A stretch of DNA of 11,663 bases, from NCBI GenBank assembly GCA_910585935.1, contig CAJUHN010000108.1, positions 1 through 11,663 on the forward strand. The letters are read 5' to 3'. The position numbers were made by a program, and so were the translations under genes. This document shows positions 1 to 7,009 of this stretch, piece by piece. Every line of letters starts with the position of its first letter. Position 1 is the stretch's first letter. Under the pieces are notes generated by a model. That model was not told where the DNA came from, did not search any database, and worked only from the letters and a program-made list of their open reading frames with translations. The DNA comes from an uncultured Lachnospiraceae bacterium (GTDB lineage Bacteria > Bacillota > Clostridia > Lachnospirales > Lachnospiraceae).

Positions 1-120
1 CGTTGGTACTTAATAAGCAGTTCCGCAGAAGCGGGGCTGCGAATTTAGTACCGCTACGTCTGGAACGGAGCGAGAGCGCGGCTTCGTTGGAATAGGTGTT
101 TGCCGCCGCGAACCTTTGCG
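1..120. repeat. GC-rich structured intergenic element (candidate dispersed repeat)
   Basis: This stretch is clearly richer in G and C than the rest of the window and holds no credible ORF. It folds into two hairpins. In the first, 5-26 pairs with 31-52 around an AGAA loop, a 22-position stem with three mismatches and two G-T pairs; the outer arms are GGTACT and AGTACC. In the second, 64-71 pairs with 81-88. The hexamer CGTTGG occurs at 1-6 and again at 85-90. It sits just beyond the opp terminator, between genes. The composition and folding resemble the dispersed intergenic repeats of Clostridia, but the repeat status is inference. It could instead be the end of an unseen neighbouring transcript. 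The element may continue to the left of the window. Confidence 0.5.
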
Positions 121-163
121 CAAAAATTAACCCCTCTCTCTATATCACTCTATAGGAAAGGGG
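121..163 (-). terminator. intrinsic terminator of the opp operon
   Basis: On the minus strand, 151-163 pairs with 131-144 around a six-base loop. The base of the stem is CCCC/GGGG and the top is TATA/TATA, with a mismatch and a bulge between. It is followed by TTAATTTTTG, read from 130 down to 121, which supplies the U-rich tail. It lies about 16 bases after the oppF stop, the expected place for the end of the operon transcript. Confidence 0.8.
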
Positions 164-178
164 CAAAGTATTTATCCT

Positions 179-1153
179 CTATTTTGTTTTCTCATACAAA
201 TGACAAGCCACCTGATGATTATTTCCATAATCCTTAAACTCTGGTCTTTTTTTCTTACAGATCTCCATACACTCTGGACAACGAGTATGAAATTTACACC
301 CTTCTGGTGGATTAGCAGGAGATGGAATATCTCCTTTTAAAATAGTCCGATTCATCTTAACATCTGGATTCGGTATCGGAACAGCGCTTAAAAGCGCTCT
401 ACTATATGGATGCATAGGTCTTTTAAATAACTCTTCTTTTGACGCCATCTCCACTAAATTTCCTAAATACATAACCCCTACCACATCAGAAATATATTCT
501 ACTACGGAAAGGTCGTGGGAAATAAAGAGATAGGAAAGATTTCTCTTCTCCTGTAAATCTCTCAATAAATTGATAACTTGTGCCTGTATGGAAACATCTA
601 ATGCGGACACTGGCTCGTCTGCAATAATCAAGCTGGGATTTAATGCGAGTGCTCTGGCGATACAGATACGCTGCCGCTGACCGCCAGAAAATTCATGAGG
701 ATAACGATCTACATAATAAGGTCGAAGCCCACAATCGTCCATTATCTTTAAAATATAATCCCGATACTCTGCTTTCGATACAATCTTATGTTCTCTCACA
801 GCTTCCCCAATGATCTCTCCGACAGGCATACGCGGATCTAACGAAGCATAAGGGTCTTGAAATATCATCTGCACCTTCGGACGTATCGCGCGCAGTTCTT
901 TTTTGCTCATTTTAAAGATATCCTGTCCATTTAAAATAGCTTCCCCTGAAGTAGGCTCTGTCAATCTCAATAAAGTACGTCCTATGGTAGTTTTTCCACA
1001 GCCTGATTCTCCTACTAACCCAAATGTTTTTCCTCTGGGAATAGAAAAACTCACGCCATCTACGGATTTCACATGTCCTACTACCTTCTGAAATACTCCA
1101 GCTTTGATTGGATAATGCTTCACTAAACTATTTACTTCTATAATATTATCCAT
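179..1153 (-). CDS. oppF: oligopeptide ABC transporter ATP-binding protein OppF
   Basis: This is a 324-residue cytoplasmic ATPase subunit that pairs with OppD to energise peptide import through OppB and OppC. The ABC domain shows Walker A GESGCGKT at 48-55, the Q-loop glutamine at 99, the signature FSGGQ at 155-159, Walker B LIIADE at 175-180 and the switch histidine at 213. The C-terminal oligo_HPY extension begins with HPYSRALLSAVP near 248 and carries cysteines at 286, 292, 295, 299 and 317; in the Dpp/Opp family this pattern can bind an iron-sulfur cluster. Length is normal for OppF. The ATG has a strong GGAGGG ribosome site and lies 16 bases after the oppD stop. It is the last gene of the operon. 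Whether the true substrate is oligopeptides, dipeptides or something related cannot be read from the sequence. Confidence 0.93.
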   Translation of the reverse strand: MDNIIEVNSLVKHYPIKAGVFQKVVGHVKSVDGVSFSIPRGKTFGLVGESGCGKTTIGRTLLRLTEPTSGEAILNGQDIFKMSKKELRAIRPKVQMIFQDPYASLDPRMPVGEIIGEAVREHKIVSKAEYRDYILKIMDDCGLRPYYVDRYPHEFSGGQRQRICIARALALNPSLIIADEPVSALDVSIQAQVINLLRDLQEKRNLSYLFISHDLSVVEYISDVVGVMYLGNLVEMASKEELFKRPMHPYSRALLSAVPIPNPDVKMNRTILKGDIPSPANPPEGCKFHTRCPECMEICKKKRPEFKDYGNNHQVACHLYEKTK

Positions 1154-1169
1154 ATTTTCCCTCCTCTCC

Positions 1170-2303
1170 TTAAGTTTCTTTTTGATATAAATGACAGCTC
1201 ACTTTATGAGTATCTGTCACACTTATCAGTTCCGGATAATCTCCAGCACATTTTTCTATACATTTCTCACAACGATTTTTAAAGAAACAATGAGAAGGCA
1301 TACCAATCGGATTCGGTACATTTCCGGGAATAGAATATAATCTTCCGATTTCCTCATTTAATACAGGACGAGACTTCATCAAACCGATGGTATAAGGATG
1401 TTTCGGATCATGGAAAATCTCTTTTACCGTTCCTTGTTCTACCACTCTTCCTGCATACATAACCACTACATAGTCCGCCATTTCCGCCACTACTCCTAAA
1501 TCATGTGTGATCAACATAATAGAGGCATTGATTTTATCCTTTAAATCTCTCAGTAAGTCTAAAATCTGTGCTTGTATTGTCACATCTAATGCTGTGGTCG
1601 GCTCATCTGCGATAATCAGGCGAGGGCTACAAGAAAGCGCCATAGCAATCACTACTCTCTGTTTCATACCTCCTGATAATTCATGAGGATAGTTATGAAT
1701 GATCCCTTCTGCACGAGCGATTCCTACTAATTTTAAAAGTTCAATTACTCTATTTTTTACTTGCTCTTTGTTCATTTCTGGATTATGGAGTTCAATTGGC
1801 TCACTGAGCTGATCTCCAATAGTAAAAATAGGATTTAAACTTGTCATAGGTTCTTGGAATATCATAGAAATTTCGTTTCCGCGGATTTTCTGCATTTCCT
1901 TATTAGAAATCTTCGTCAGATCTATCGCTCTATTATCTTGATTATAACGGATTTTTCCGCCTGCAATCTGCCCTTGTGGTCCTTGTAATAAACGCATGAT
2001 AGATAAGCTCGTCACAGATTTTCCACAGCCAGATTCTCCTACTACACCGATAGTTTTTCCTTTGGGAATATCAAAAGATACTCCATCTACTGCCTTTACT
2101 GTTCCAGCATCTGTATAAAAATAAGTTTTGAGATTGTCCAGTTCAATGATATTATCAGTATCTCTCATGGTTGTGATATATTCCTCTTCTGGAATATTTT
2201 TTCTCTTTTTCTCTTGATTAAATTTTTTATACATCAAAGCATTGGTCTTTTTAATTTCTTTCATTTTTGCCTTTTTTTCTTGCTTTTCTGTTAGTTCTGC
2301 CAC
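1170..2303 (-). CDS. oppD: oligopeptide ABC transporter ATP-binding protein OppD, GTG start with Lys-rich N-terminal extension
   Basis: This second ATPase subunit of the importer has 377 residues. Walker A GESGCGKS is at 89-96, the Q-loop glutamine at 150, the signature LSGGM at 209-213, Walker B LIIADE at 229-234 and the switch histidine at 267. The oligo_HPY tail has cysteines at 339, 345, 348, 352 and 370, the same spacing as in OppF. The start is GTG at 2303. It is supported by AGGTGAG at 2309-2315, which overlaps the oppC stop and gives normal operon packing. This start adds about 45 lysine- and glutamate-rich residues before the usual OppD beginning (NIIELDNLKTYF, from 51). An ATG at residue 46 would give a family-typical length, but its ribosome site is weaker and further away. 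ATPase identity is firm; the exact start is moderately sure. Confidence 0.92.
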   Translation of the reverse strand: MAELTEKQEKKAKMKEIKKTNALMYKKFNQEKKRKNIPEEEYITTMRDTDNIIELDNLKTYFYTDAGTVKAVDGVSFDIPKGKTIGVVGESGCGKSVTSLSIMRLLQGPQGQIAGGKIRYNQDNRAIDLTKISNKEMQKIRGNEISMIFQEPMTSLNPIFTIGDQLSEPIELHNPEMNKEQVKNRVIELLKLVGIARAEGIIHNYPHELSGGMKQRVVIAMALSCSPRLIIADEPTTALDVTIQAQILDLLRDLKDKINASIMLITHDLGVVAEMADYVVVMYAGRVVEQGTVKEIFHDPKHPYTIGLMKSRPVLNEEIGRLYSIPGNVPNPIGMPSHCFFKNRCEKCIEKCAGDYPELISVTDTHKVSCHLYQKET

Positions 2304-2308
2304 AATCT

Positions 2309-2315
2309 CTCACCT
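2309..2315 (-). promoter_or_regulatory. ribosome binding site supporting the oppD GTG start
   Basis: The minus strand reads AGGTGAG, five bases before GTG (2301-2303), and overlaps the TAG stop of oppC at 2314-2316. The placement suggests translational coupling of oppC and oppD. It favours the upstream GTG over the internal ATG at oppD residue 46. Confidence 0.6.
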
Positions 2316-3312
2316 ACCTTTTCATTTTAGGGTCGAATGCGTCACGAAGACCATCCCCAATAAAGTTAAATGCCATTACAATAAATAAAATCATCAGTCC
2401 CGGCGGAAGCCAAATATTCAAATAATTTCTCATAATAACAGATTTATTTACTGCATTTACCATATTTCCCAGTGAAGCATAAGGGAATGCTAATCCCACT
2501 CCTAGAAAGCTCAATGTGGATTCTGTTAAGATAAAACTTCCCAGATCCATGGTTGCCATTACAATAATGATCGGGATCGCATTTGGAATCAGATGTTTAA
2601 AAATCTTACGGGAAGTTTTTATACCTGCTGCTTCTGCTGCCATCATATAATCCATTTCTCGAATAGACAAAATCTGCCCACGCACCATACGCGCTACACC
2701 AGCCCAGTTTAAAAATCCCATAATTATCATTAAATAATAAATTTTATCCTGTGGAAGCACACCGAATGCTACCATAAAAGAAGATACCACTAACATAAAT
2801 GGAACAAATGGAATACAATAAAAAATTTCCACAATACGCATGATTATCATATCCACTTTTCCACCATAATACCCTGCGATTCCACCGATAGTGACTCCGA
2901 TTAATAATTCAATAAAAGTAACTACCAAACTAAACTCTAGTGAAATTCGCCCTCCATACATAAGACGTGTGAAGACATCTCTTCCATCTGCATCTGTTCC
3001 GAGCCAATGATCTTTTGAGATAGGCGCTTTTACATTTACTCCCACGCCTTCTTGTTTAATCCCTTCACTGTCATACATGCTGACTTCTTGTCCTGTTTTT
3101 TCATTGATATAAAAAAGTTCATATTCTCCATATGGAGAGAAAAATGGTCCAATAAAGCAAAATAATACGACTGCTATAATAATGCCTAATCCTAGAATCG
3201 CCAATTTATTCCGAAAAAATCTTTTTGCTATTAACTGCCCGGGAGTGAGGATAACTTGGCTTTGCTCAAACTTATCTTGTTCTTGCTCATTTGTTTTTTT
3301 GATATCTGCCAT
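2314..3312 (-). CDS. oppC: oligopeptide ABC transporter permease OppC
   Basis: This 332-residue inner-membrane permease forms the transport channel with OppB. A hydrophilic N-terminus of about 35 residues precedes the first membrane segment (about 38-58). An extracytoplasmic stretch of about 65 residues follows, ending in the family-typical DHWLGTDADGRDVFTRLMYG (101-120). Further membrane segments lie near 126-149, 165-186, 191-209, 246-265 and 299-319. The cytoplasmic EAA loop that contacts the ATPases is at about 221-244 (AAEAAGIKTSRKIFKHLIPN), and the protein ends DAFDPKMKR as OppC/DppC proteins do. The ATG has a full AAGGAGGT ribosome site that overlaps the TAA stop of oppB, so the two permeases are probably translated together. 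Confidence 0.94.
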   Translation of the reverse strand: MADIKKTNEQEQDKFEQSQVILTPGQLIAKRFFRNKLAILGLGIIIAVVLFCFIGPFFSPYGEYELFYINEKTGQEVSMYDSEGIKQEGVGVNVKAPISKDHWLGTDADGRDVFTRLMYGGRISLEFSLVVTFIELLIGVTIGGIAGYYGGKVDMIIMRIVEIFYCIPFVPFMLVVSSFMVAFGVLPQDKIYYLMIIMGFLNWAGVARMVRGQILSIREMDYMMAAEAAGIKTSRKIFKHLIPNAIPIIIVMATMDLGSFILTESTLSFLGVGLAFPYASLGNMVNAVNKSVIMRNYLNIWLPPGLMILFIVMAFNFIGDGLRDAFDPKMKR

Positions 3313-3324
3313 TTTTTTACCTCC

Positions 3325-4293
3325 TTAGTTATATCTGACACGGGGGTCTACTACTGCATATAATATATCCGAAATCAGCGTGCCTAATAAAGTCAATACT
3401 GCCAAAAACATCAAATATCCCATCAAAAATGGAAGATCTTTCGCTGTCACGGCATCGAGAGCTGTCTTTCCAAGACCTGAAATAGAAAAGATTCCCTCTG
3501 TGATGATCGCTCCTGAAAATAGTCCCGGTATACTGCCTCCGATAAAAGTGACAATCGGAATCAGGGTATTGCGGAAAGCATGTTTATAGATAACTTTTCT
3601 TTCACTTAATCCTTTTGCTCTGGCAGTACGAACATAATCCGCATTTAATACTTCTAACATATTTGTTCTGACATATCTTAACCAGCTGCCGACACCAGAG
3701 ATGACGAATACGGTTATTGGCAGAATAAAATGGTATGCGATATCCAGCGTCAGCCGAAATCCTGTATAATTTTCTCTCGCTGTCACCATTCCAGAAAGCG
3801 GAAGCCATTTTAATCCCATAGCAAAAGTTCTCTGTAAAACAGCAGCGAAAAAGAACGTAGGCAGAGAAATACCTGCTAATGCAAAAAATACAATGATATA
3901 ATCTGTCTTTGTATATTGTTTTGTAGCTGCGATAATGCCAAATGGTATGGCAATTAAAAGCTCAATAATAAAAGCAGAAAATGATAATGCAAAAGAAGTC
4001 CACATCCTGCTTTTAATCACTTCTATTACAGGTTTTTGAAAGGTAAAAGATATTCCAAAATCACCACGCAGGGCATCTTTCACCCATCTAAAATAACCCT
4101 CTATAATTGTTCCATTTAATCCATAAGATTCTCTCAATTTCTCTTGTTGTTCTACGGTAATACTCGGATTACCAGATGTCATCTGAGAAACGAAATCTCC
4201 CGGCATCATACGAAGCATCCCATAAAGCAGAATAGAAACTCCGAATAATACAAGAATACTGGTCAATATACGCCGAATAATATATTGTCTCAT
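3325..4293 (-). CDS. oppB: oligopeptide ABC transporter permease OppB
   Basis: This 322-residue inner-membrane permease is the partner of OppC. It begins with the typical OppB/DppB opening MRQYIIRRILTSILVLFGVS, the first membrane segment. Further segments are near 99-121, 132-155, 187-207, 246-267 and 288-314. The long periplasm-equivalent loop with MMPGD (29-33) and the following helix are as in the family. The EAA loop lies at about 214-243 (ADYVRTARAKGLSERKVIYK), and the C-terminus DPRVRYN is characteristic. A GAGGTG ribosome site precedes the ATG. The gene is separated from oppA by 283 bp containing several hairpins, unlike the tight spacing to oppC. Confidence 0.94.
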   Translation of the reverse strand: MRQYIIRRILTSILVLFGVSILLYGMLRMMPGDFVSQMTSGNPSITVEQQEKLRESYGLNGTIIEGYFRWVKDALRGDFGISFTFQKPVIEVIKSRMWTSFALSFSAFIIELLIAIPFGIIAATKQYTKTDYIIVFFALAGISLPTFFFAAVLQRTFAMGLKWLPLSGMVTARENYTGFRLTLDIAYHFILPITVFVISGVGSWLRYVRTNMLEVLNADYVRTARAKGLSERKVIYKHAFRNTLIPIVTFIGGSIPGLFSGAIITEGIFSISGLGKTALDAVTAKDLPFLMGYLMFLAVLTLLGTLISDILYAVVDPRVRYN

Positions 4294-4384
4294 ACCACAC
4301 CTCTTCCCTTTCTTTTATTCCTTTTGTATCTGTATAGCCATTGCTCACTGTGAAAGCATAAGGCAATCAGCTTTCATTTATAGA

Positions 4385-4404
4385 ATGTCTGTTTATGCAG
4401 ACAT
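4385..4404 (-). repeat. hairpin in the oppA-oppB gap (perfect 7-bp stem)
   Basis: ATGTCTG at 4385-4391 pairs perfectly with CAGACAT at 4398-4404 around a six-base loop. It is the hairpin nearest to oppB and has no U-tract on either strand. It probably acts in RNA stability or processing rather than termination; that role is inferred. Confidence 0.55.
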
Positions 4405-4410
4405 ATCCTT

Positions 4411-4462
4411 TTAGCTGCACTGCCGGAAAAATATCGCTGTATTCGCCCGGCAGTACAGCTAA
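4411..4462 (-). terminator. long GC-rich hairpin in the oppA-oppB gap, possible partial terminator or RNA stabiliser
   Basis: Positions 4411-4426 pair with 4447-4462, a 16-bp stem with one mismatch and a CTGCCGG/CCGGCAG core. The loop is 20 bases. On the minus strand the stem is followed by GGATATG, not a U-tract, so complete termination is unlikely. On the plus strand it is followed by TTTTG. It would protect an upstream oppA transcript from 3' exonuclease, or act as a processing end. The structure is clear; the role is inferred. Confidence 0.5.
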
Positions 4463-4513
4463 TTTTGTATCCCCTTTTCTCTGATTTATTTTATAGAAAG
4501 AAATATAAGGAAT

Positions 4514-4545
4514 ATAAGGCTGCCTATTTTAACAGACAGCCTTAT
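4514..4545 (-). terminator. hairpin after oppA, possible partial terminator
   Basis: Positions 4514-4525 pair with 4534-4545 around an eight-base loop, a 12-bp stem with one mismatch and outer arms ATAAGGCTG/CAGCCTTAT. On the minus strand the following bases are TTCCTTATATTTC, a poor U-tract. It lies 32 bases after the oppA stop. Such leaky structures between a binding-protein gene and its permease genes often accompany higher binding-protein mRNA levels. Confidence 0.5.
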
Positions 4546-4557
4546 TTTATCCCCTAA

Positions 4558-4578
4558 AATTCACATTTTTTGTGAATT
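4558..4578 (-). repeat. perfect 8-bp hairpin overlapping the oppA stop codon
   Basis: AATTCACA at 4558-4565 pairs with TGTGAATT at 4571-4578 around a five-base T loop. It overlaps the oppA TAA stop (4577-4579). On the minus strand it is followed by TTAGGGG, so it is not a good terminator by itself. It is the first of four successive hairpins before oppB. Confidence 0.5.
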
Positions 4579-6658
4579 ATTTGATTTCCAATTTTTCTAT
4601 TTCATTAAAGAAATTGTAGAAAGTGGAAGTATTAGAAGGGATAGAATCCATATTAATGGTTTCTGGATTGTAAACATAGAGAATTTGTCTTTGATAAACT
4701 GGCATATAAGTCGCCCAGCTCATGATCTTATCTAATTCTTGTGCCACTAATGCTCTTCTCTCTTCTAAATCTAATGTCTGCATTACTTGAATCATCATTT
4801 TATCTAATTCTGGATCAACAACCCATGTTCTATTAGATCCACCCATTTTCACACTGTCGCTGCCGAATAATTGTGTCAAGTCACAGTCTGTTGTATTTCC
4901 CCATGCCATAACCCACATATCCACATCATCATTGCTCACACGATTGCTGAGAATACTGAAATCCAAATCACTGATGATCAATTCTCCGCCTAATTCCTTT
5001 AAGTCATTTGCCATCTGTGTTAAAATTGCGGTAGATGGATGATCAGAAGCTTCTCCGATTGCCACTTCTACTACTAATTGTTTTCCATCTTTCACTAATT
5101 TTCCGTCTACTTGTTCATAGCCTGCTTCTTTAAAACATTCTAACGCCTTATCTTTATCATATCCCCAATATTCTGTTGCATCTGCTGGATATTCTGGTAA
5201 TGTTGGGGTCATAGGACGTTCTATAATTTTTGCTAACTCTCCATAATAAGTGGAAATAGACTGTTCTCTTGTCATTAAGTGCATAAGCCCTTCACGTACT
5301 TTTAAATCTGGCACTCTTTTTGCACTGATAGCGATATAACCATATCCCGGGAAGTCTACTAAAGTATAAGGGATCTCTTCATCTTTTAACTCTTTCATCA
5401 CTTCTTTAGAAGCGGAAGGTTCTGTGATATCAATTTCGTTATTCAGAATGGCAGCCATTTTCTGCTCTTCATTGATATATTGTAATTTAAAATATTCAAT
5501 CTTAGGTGCGCCTAAACGATAGTTAGGGTTTGCTTTTAAAGTAACAACATTATTTTCATAGCTTTGAAATACAAATGGACCAGAACCTAATGGTGCGCCA
5601 TTTTTCTCTTTTATTTTAGATAGATCTCCCTTTTTAAAATCAGGATCATAATAATGAGAAGGAGTTAATTGTGTCAAAGCTAATACTTGGTCACCTGTTA
5701 CATTAATGCCATTTACTAATACAGTACAGGTCAGATCGTCTACTTTATTGATACCAGAAACTGTTGGCACATCAATACCATCTGATAACCCTGAAGCGAT
5801 ATAGTCTTTGGATAATTCTTTTGTATAATAAGCTACTGCATCATAACCATCTTTATAATGTTCATATTCACAAAGAGCTAACATATCCAACATTTTTGCT
5901 GCATCATTTTCTATTCCTGTTGTATCATATCCTTCATCTTGTAAATACTGAACCCAACTTCTTCCATCTCCGACATCTCCCGGAAGAGTTCCATCAAACC
6001 AACCTTCTAAGTTAGTCGCTACTAAATAAGCGATGAAATCTTCTTGATTCTGTGCTTTGGCTTCTGCATCTGCCTGAATCTGAGAAACGGTTTCAGAATA
6101 ATTTGGATCATCATAATAATATTCATTTGCTCCTACGATATCTAATCTAGTTCTGAATGTTCCCATTCCATCATAAGTAGGATCTAATAAAACATAATAT
6201 TGGAAAAGTAAATCATCTATTGTCACAGGCTCTCCATCAGAGAATACCATTCCATCTTGTATTGTAATGGTGTAAAGTGTTTGTACATTTCCATTCTCAT
6301 CAGTAACTTCTTCTGCTTCGATATGACCTGCATTGTCCACTAATTCACTGTTTTCATTTAATTCACTGACAGTTTCAAATACTAATTGAAATGCTTCACT
6401 GTCATAATTTGTCTGATAAAAGAATGGAGAAAACACTCCGTTAAAAGAACCTGTACCATATACCACAGTACCTTTTGATTCTGTATTTCCAGTATTATTC
6501 GCTGTGGTGTTTTCGGTAGAATTGTTCCCCTCGGTAGACTCCCCTTGTGCAGTAGTAGTGCCTGTTGTATTGTTATTGTTATTTGCATCATTTCCACATC
6601 CTGCCATAGACAGAACCATACCTAGAGATAACAATAACGCCAACCCTTTTTTTCTCAT
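4577..6658 (-). CDS. oppA: oligopeptide-binding lipoprotein OppA (SBP_bac_5 family)
   Basis: This 693-residue extracellular lipoprotein captures peptides and delivers them to OppBC. The signal peptide has MRKK, a hydrophobic core and the lipobox MAGC with the lipidated cysteine at 21. A linker of about 40 residues rich in Asn, Thr, Ser and Gly follows (22-62), as is usual in Clostridia surface lipoproteins. The SBP_bac_5 fold then runs from about 64 to the end, with DGMVFSDGEPVTIDD (135-149) and LGSGPFVFQSYENNVVTLK as typical landmarks. It is longer than many OppA proteins. Much of the excess appears to lie at about 172-300, an acidic, tyrosine-rich stretch between the two parts of the first lobe. 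The ATG has AAGGAGGA at 6667-6674. It is the first gene of the opp operon, behind a strong promoter and a structured leader. Confidence 0.93.
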   Translation of the reverse strand: MRKKGLALLLSLGMVLSMAGCGNDANNNNNTTGTTTAQGESTEGNNSTENTTANNTGNTESKGTVVYGTGSFNGVFSPFFYQTNYDSEAFQLVFETVSELNENSELVDNAGHIEAEEVTDENGNVQTLYTITIQDGMVFSDGEPVTIDDLLFQYYVLLDPTYDGMGTFRTRLDIVGANEYYYDDPNYSETVSQIQADAEAKAQNQEDFIAYLVATNLEGWFDGTLPGDVGDGRSWVQYLQDEGYDTTGIENDAAKMLDMLALCEYEHYKDGYDAVAYYTKELSKDYIASGLSDGIDVPTVSGINKVDDLTCTVLVNGINVTGDQVLALTQLTPSHYYDPDFKKGDLSKIKEKNGAPLGSGPFVFQSYENNVVTLKANPNYRLGAPKIEYFKLQYINEEQKMAAILNNEIDITEPSASKEVMKELKDEEIPYTLVDFPGYGYIAISAKRVPDLKVREGLMHLMTREQSISTYYGELAKIIERPMTPTLPEYPADATEYWGYDKDKALECFKEAGYEQVDGKLVKDGKQLVVEVAIGEASDHPSTAILTQMANDLKELGGELIISDLDFSILSNRVSNDDVDMWVMAWGNTTDCDLTQLFGSDSVKMGGSNRTWVVDPELDKMMIQVMQTLDLEERRALVAQELDKIMSWATYMPVYQRQILYVYNPETINMDSIPSNTSTFYNFFNEIEKLEIK

Positions 6659-6868
6659 AATATTTTTCCTCCTTTTTTATGGCAAATCTCTAAAAACCCT
6701 ATCCTGCTTCTTTTCTTTCTTAATTCTATTTCAAGAAAAAAGGCTATCCTGATATGCGTACTCTTATTCATGCATGTAGGCCAGCCTCTTTGCTCATCTT
6801 ATATTTATCATCTGACTTTAAAGAAAAAATTTAAAGCCGGATCGTTTTTAGTTACTTTGTCTTAACAT
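6659..6868 (-). promoter_or_regulatory. structured 5' leader of the opp operon (candidate attenuator)
   Basis: About 210 nt separate the predicted transcription start near 6867 from the oppA ATG. In transcript order the leader has an AT-rich hairpin (CTTTAAA/TTTAAAG, about 6816-6838), then a terminator-like hairpin with a U-tract (6736-6787), then a purine-rich stretch and the ribosome site. The octamer CAGGATAG occurs twice on the minus strand, in the 3' arm of the terminator (6744-6751) and again at 6699-6706, each followed by two G/C bases and a run of Ts. No match to a riboswitch class known to me was recognised, and no convincing leader peptide is present. Confidence 0.5.
6736..6787 (-). 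terminator. intrinsic-terminator-like hairpin inside the oppA leader
   Basis: On the minus strand AGGCU (6787-6783) pairs with AGCCU (6745-6741), CCU (6780-6778) with AGG (6750-6748), and AUGC (6775-6772) with GCAU (6757-6754), with small internal loops. The stem runs directly into a U-tract (6741-6736). It lies about 80 nt after the predicted start of transcription and 78 nt before oppA, so it would end transcription before the operon unless prevented. Confidence 0.6.
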
Positions 6869-6873
6869 GTTGT

Positions 6874-6902
6874 ATTATAGAGAGTTCTTATCAAATTGTC
6901 AA
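6874..6902 (-). promoter_or_regulatory. consensus sigma-A promoter of the opp operon
   Basis: The minus strand reads TTGACA (6902-6897), a 17-bp spacer, then TATAAT (6879-6874). Both hexamers match the sigma-A/sigma-70 consensus in full and the spacer is optimal. Transcription should start near 6867. No terminator of the upstream gene is obvious, but this promoter makes opp an independent unit. Confidence 0.85.
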
Positions 6903-6935
6903 GAACAAATCTTCACAACTTTTTGCATAAACCAT

Positions 6936-6963
6936 AATTTTCTAATAAAACATCTTGAAAATT
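6936..6963. promoter_or_regulatory. split dyad AATTTTC-N14-GAAAATT upstream of the opp promoter
   Basis: Perfect 7-bp inverted arms lie at 6936-6942 and 6957-6963, starting about 34 bp upstream of the -35 hexamer. The arms equal the two halves of the CodY box (AATTTTCNGAAAATT) but with 14 bases between instead of one, so this is not a standard CodY site. It could be a regulator-binding dyad, or chance in AT-rich DNA. Confidence 0.25.
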
Positions 6964-6987
6964 CGTGAATATTATCACATTAATTTT
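6958..6987 (-). terminator. weak AT-rich hairpin, possible end of the upstream transcript
   Basis: AAAATT (6958-6963) pairs with AATTTT (6982-6987), and GTGA (6965-6968) with TCAC (6975-6978), around a six-base loop. On the minus strand it ends in a short T-rich run. It is the only hairpin found between the stop at 7166 and the opp promoter, so it is the best, but weak, terminator candidate. It overlaps the split dyad. Confidence 0.3.
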
Positions 6988-7009
6988 AATTTTTATACAT
7001 TACAAAATA

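Noticed and set aside
64..88. The GC-rich left end as part of a tRNA or rRNA gene.
   Set aside because: No cloverleaf, no T-loop or anticodon arm, and no rRNA motif could be found; it fits a structured repeat better.
3602..3808. Minus-strand ORF of 68 residues in another frame of oppB, and a 65-residue one at 4169-4366.
   Set aside because: Both are out-of-frame shadows of oppB and have no family features; the oppB frame is clearly the real one.
6788..6868. The leader contains GCAAAG followed by a GG-CCUA stem, reminiscent of part of a c-di-GMP-I riboswitch.
   Set aside because: The other required parts (the GGGCAAACC segment, the GNRA-loop P2 stem and the matching receptor in P3) are missing, so no class is assigned.
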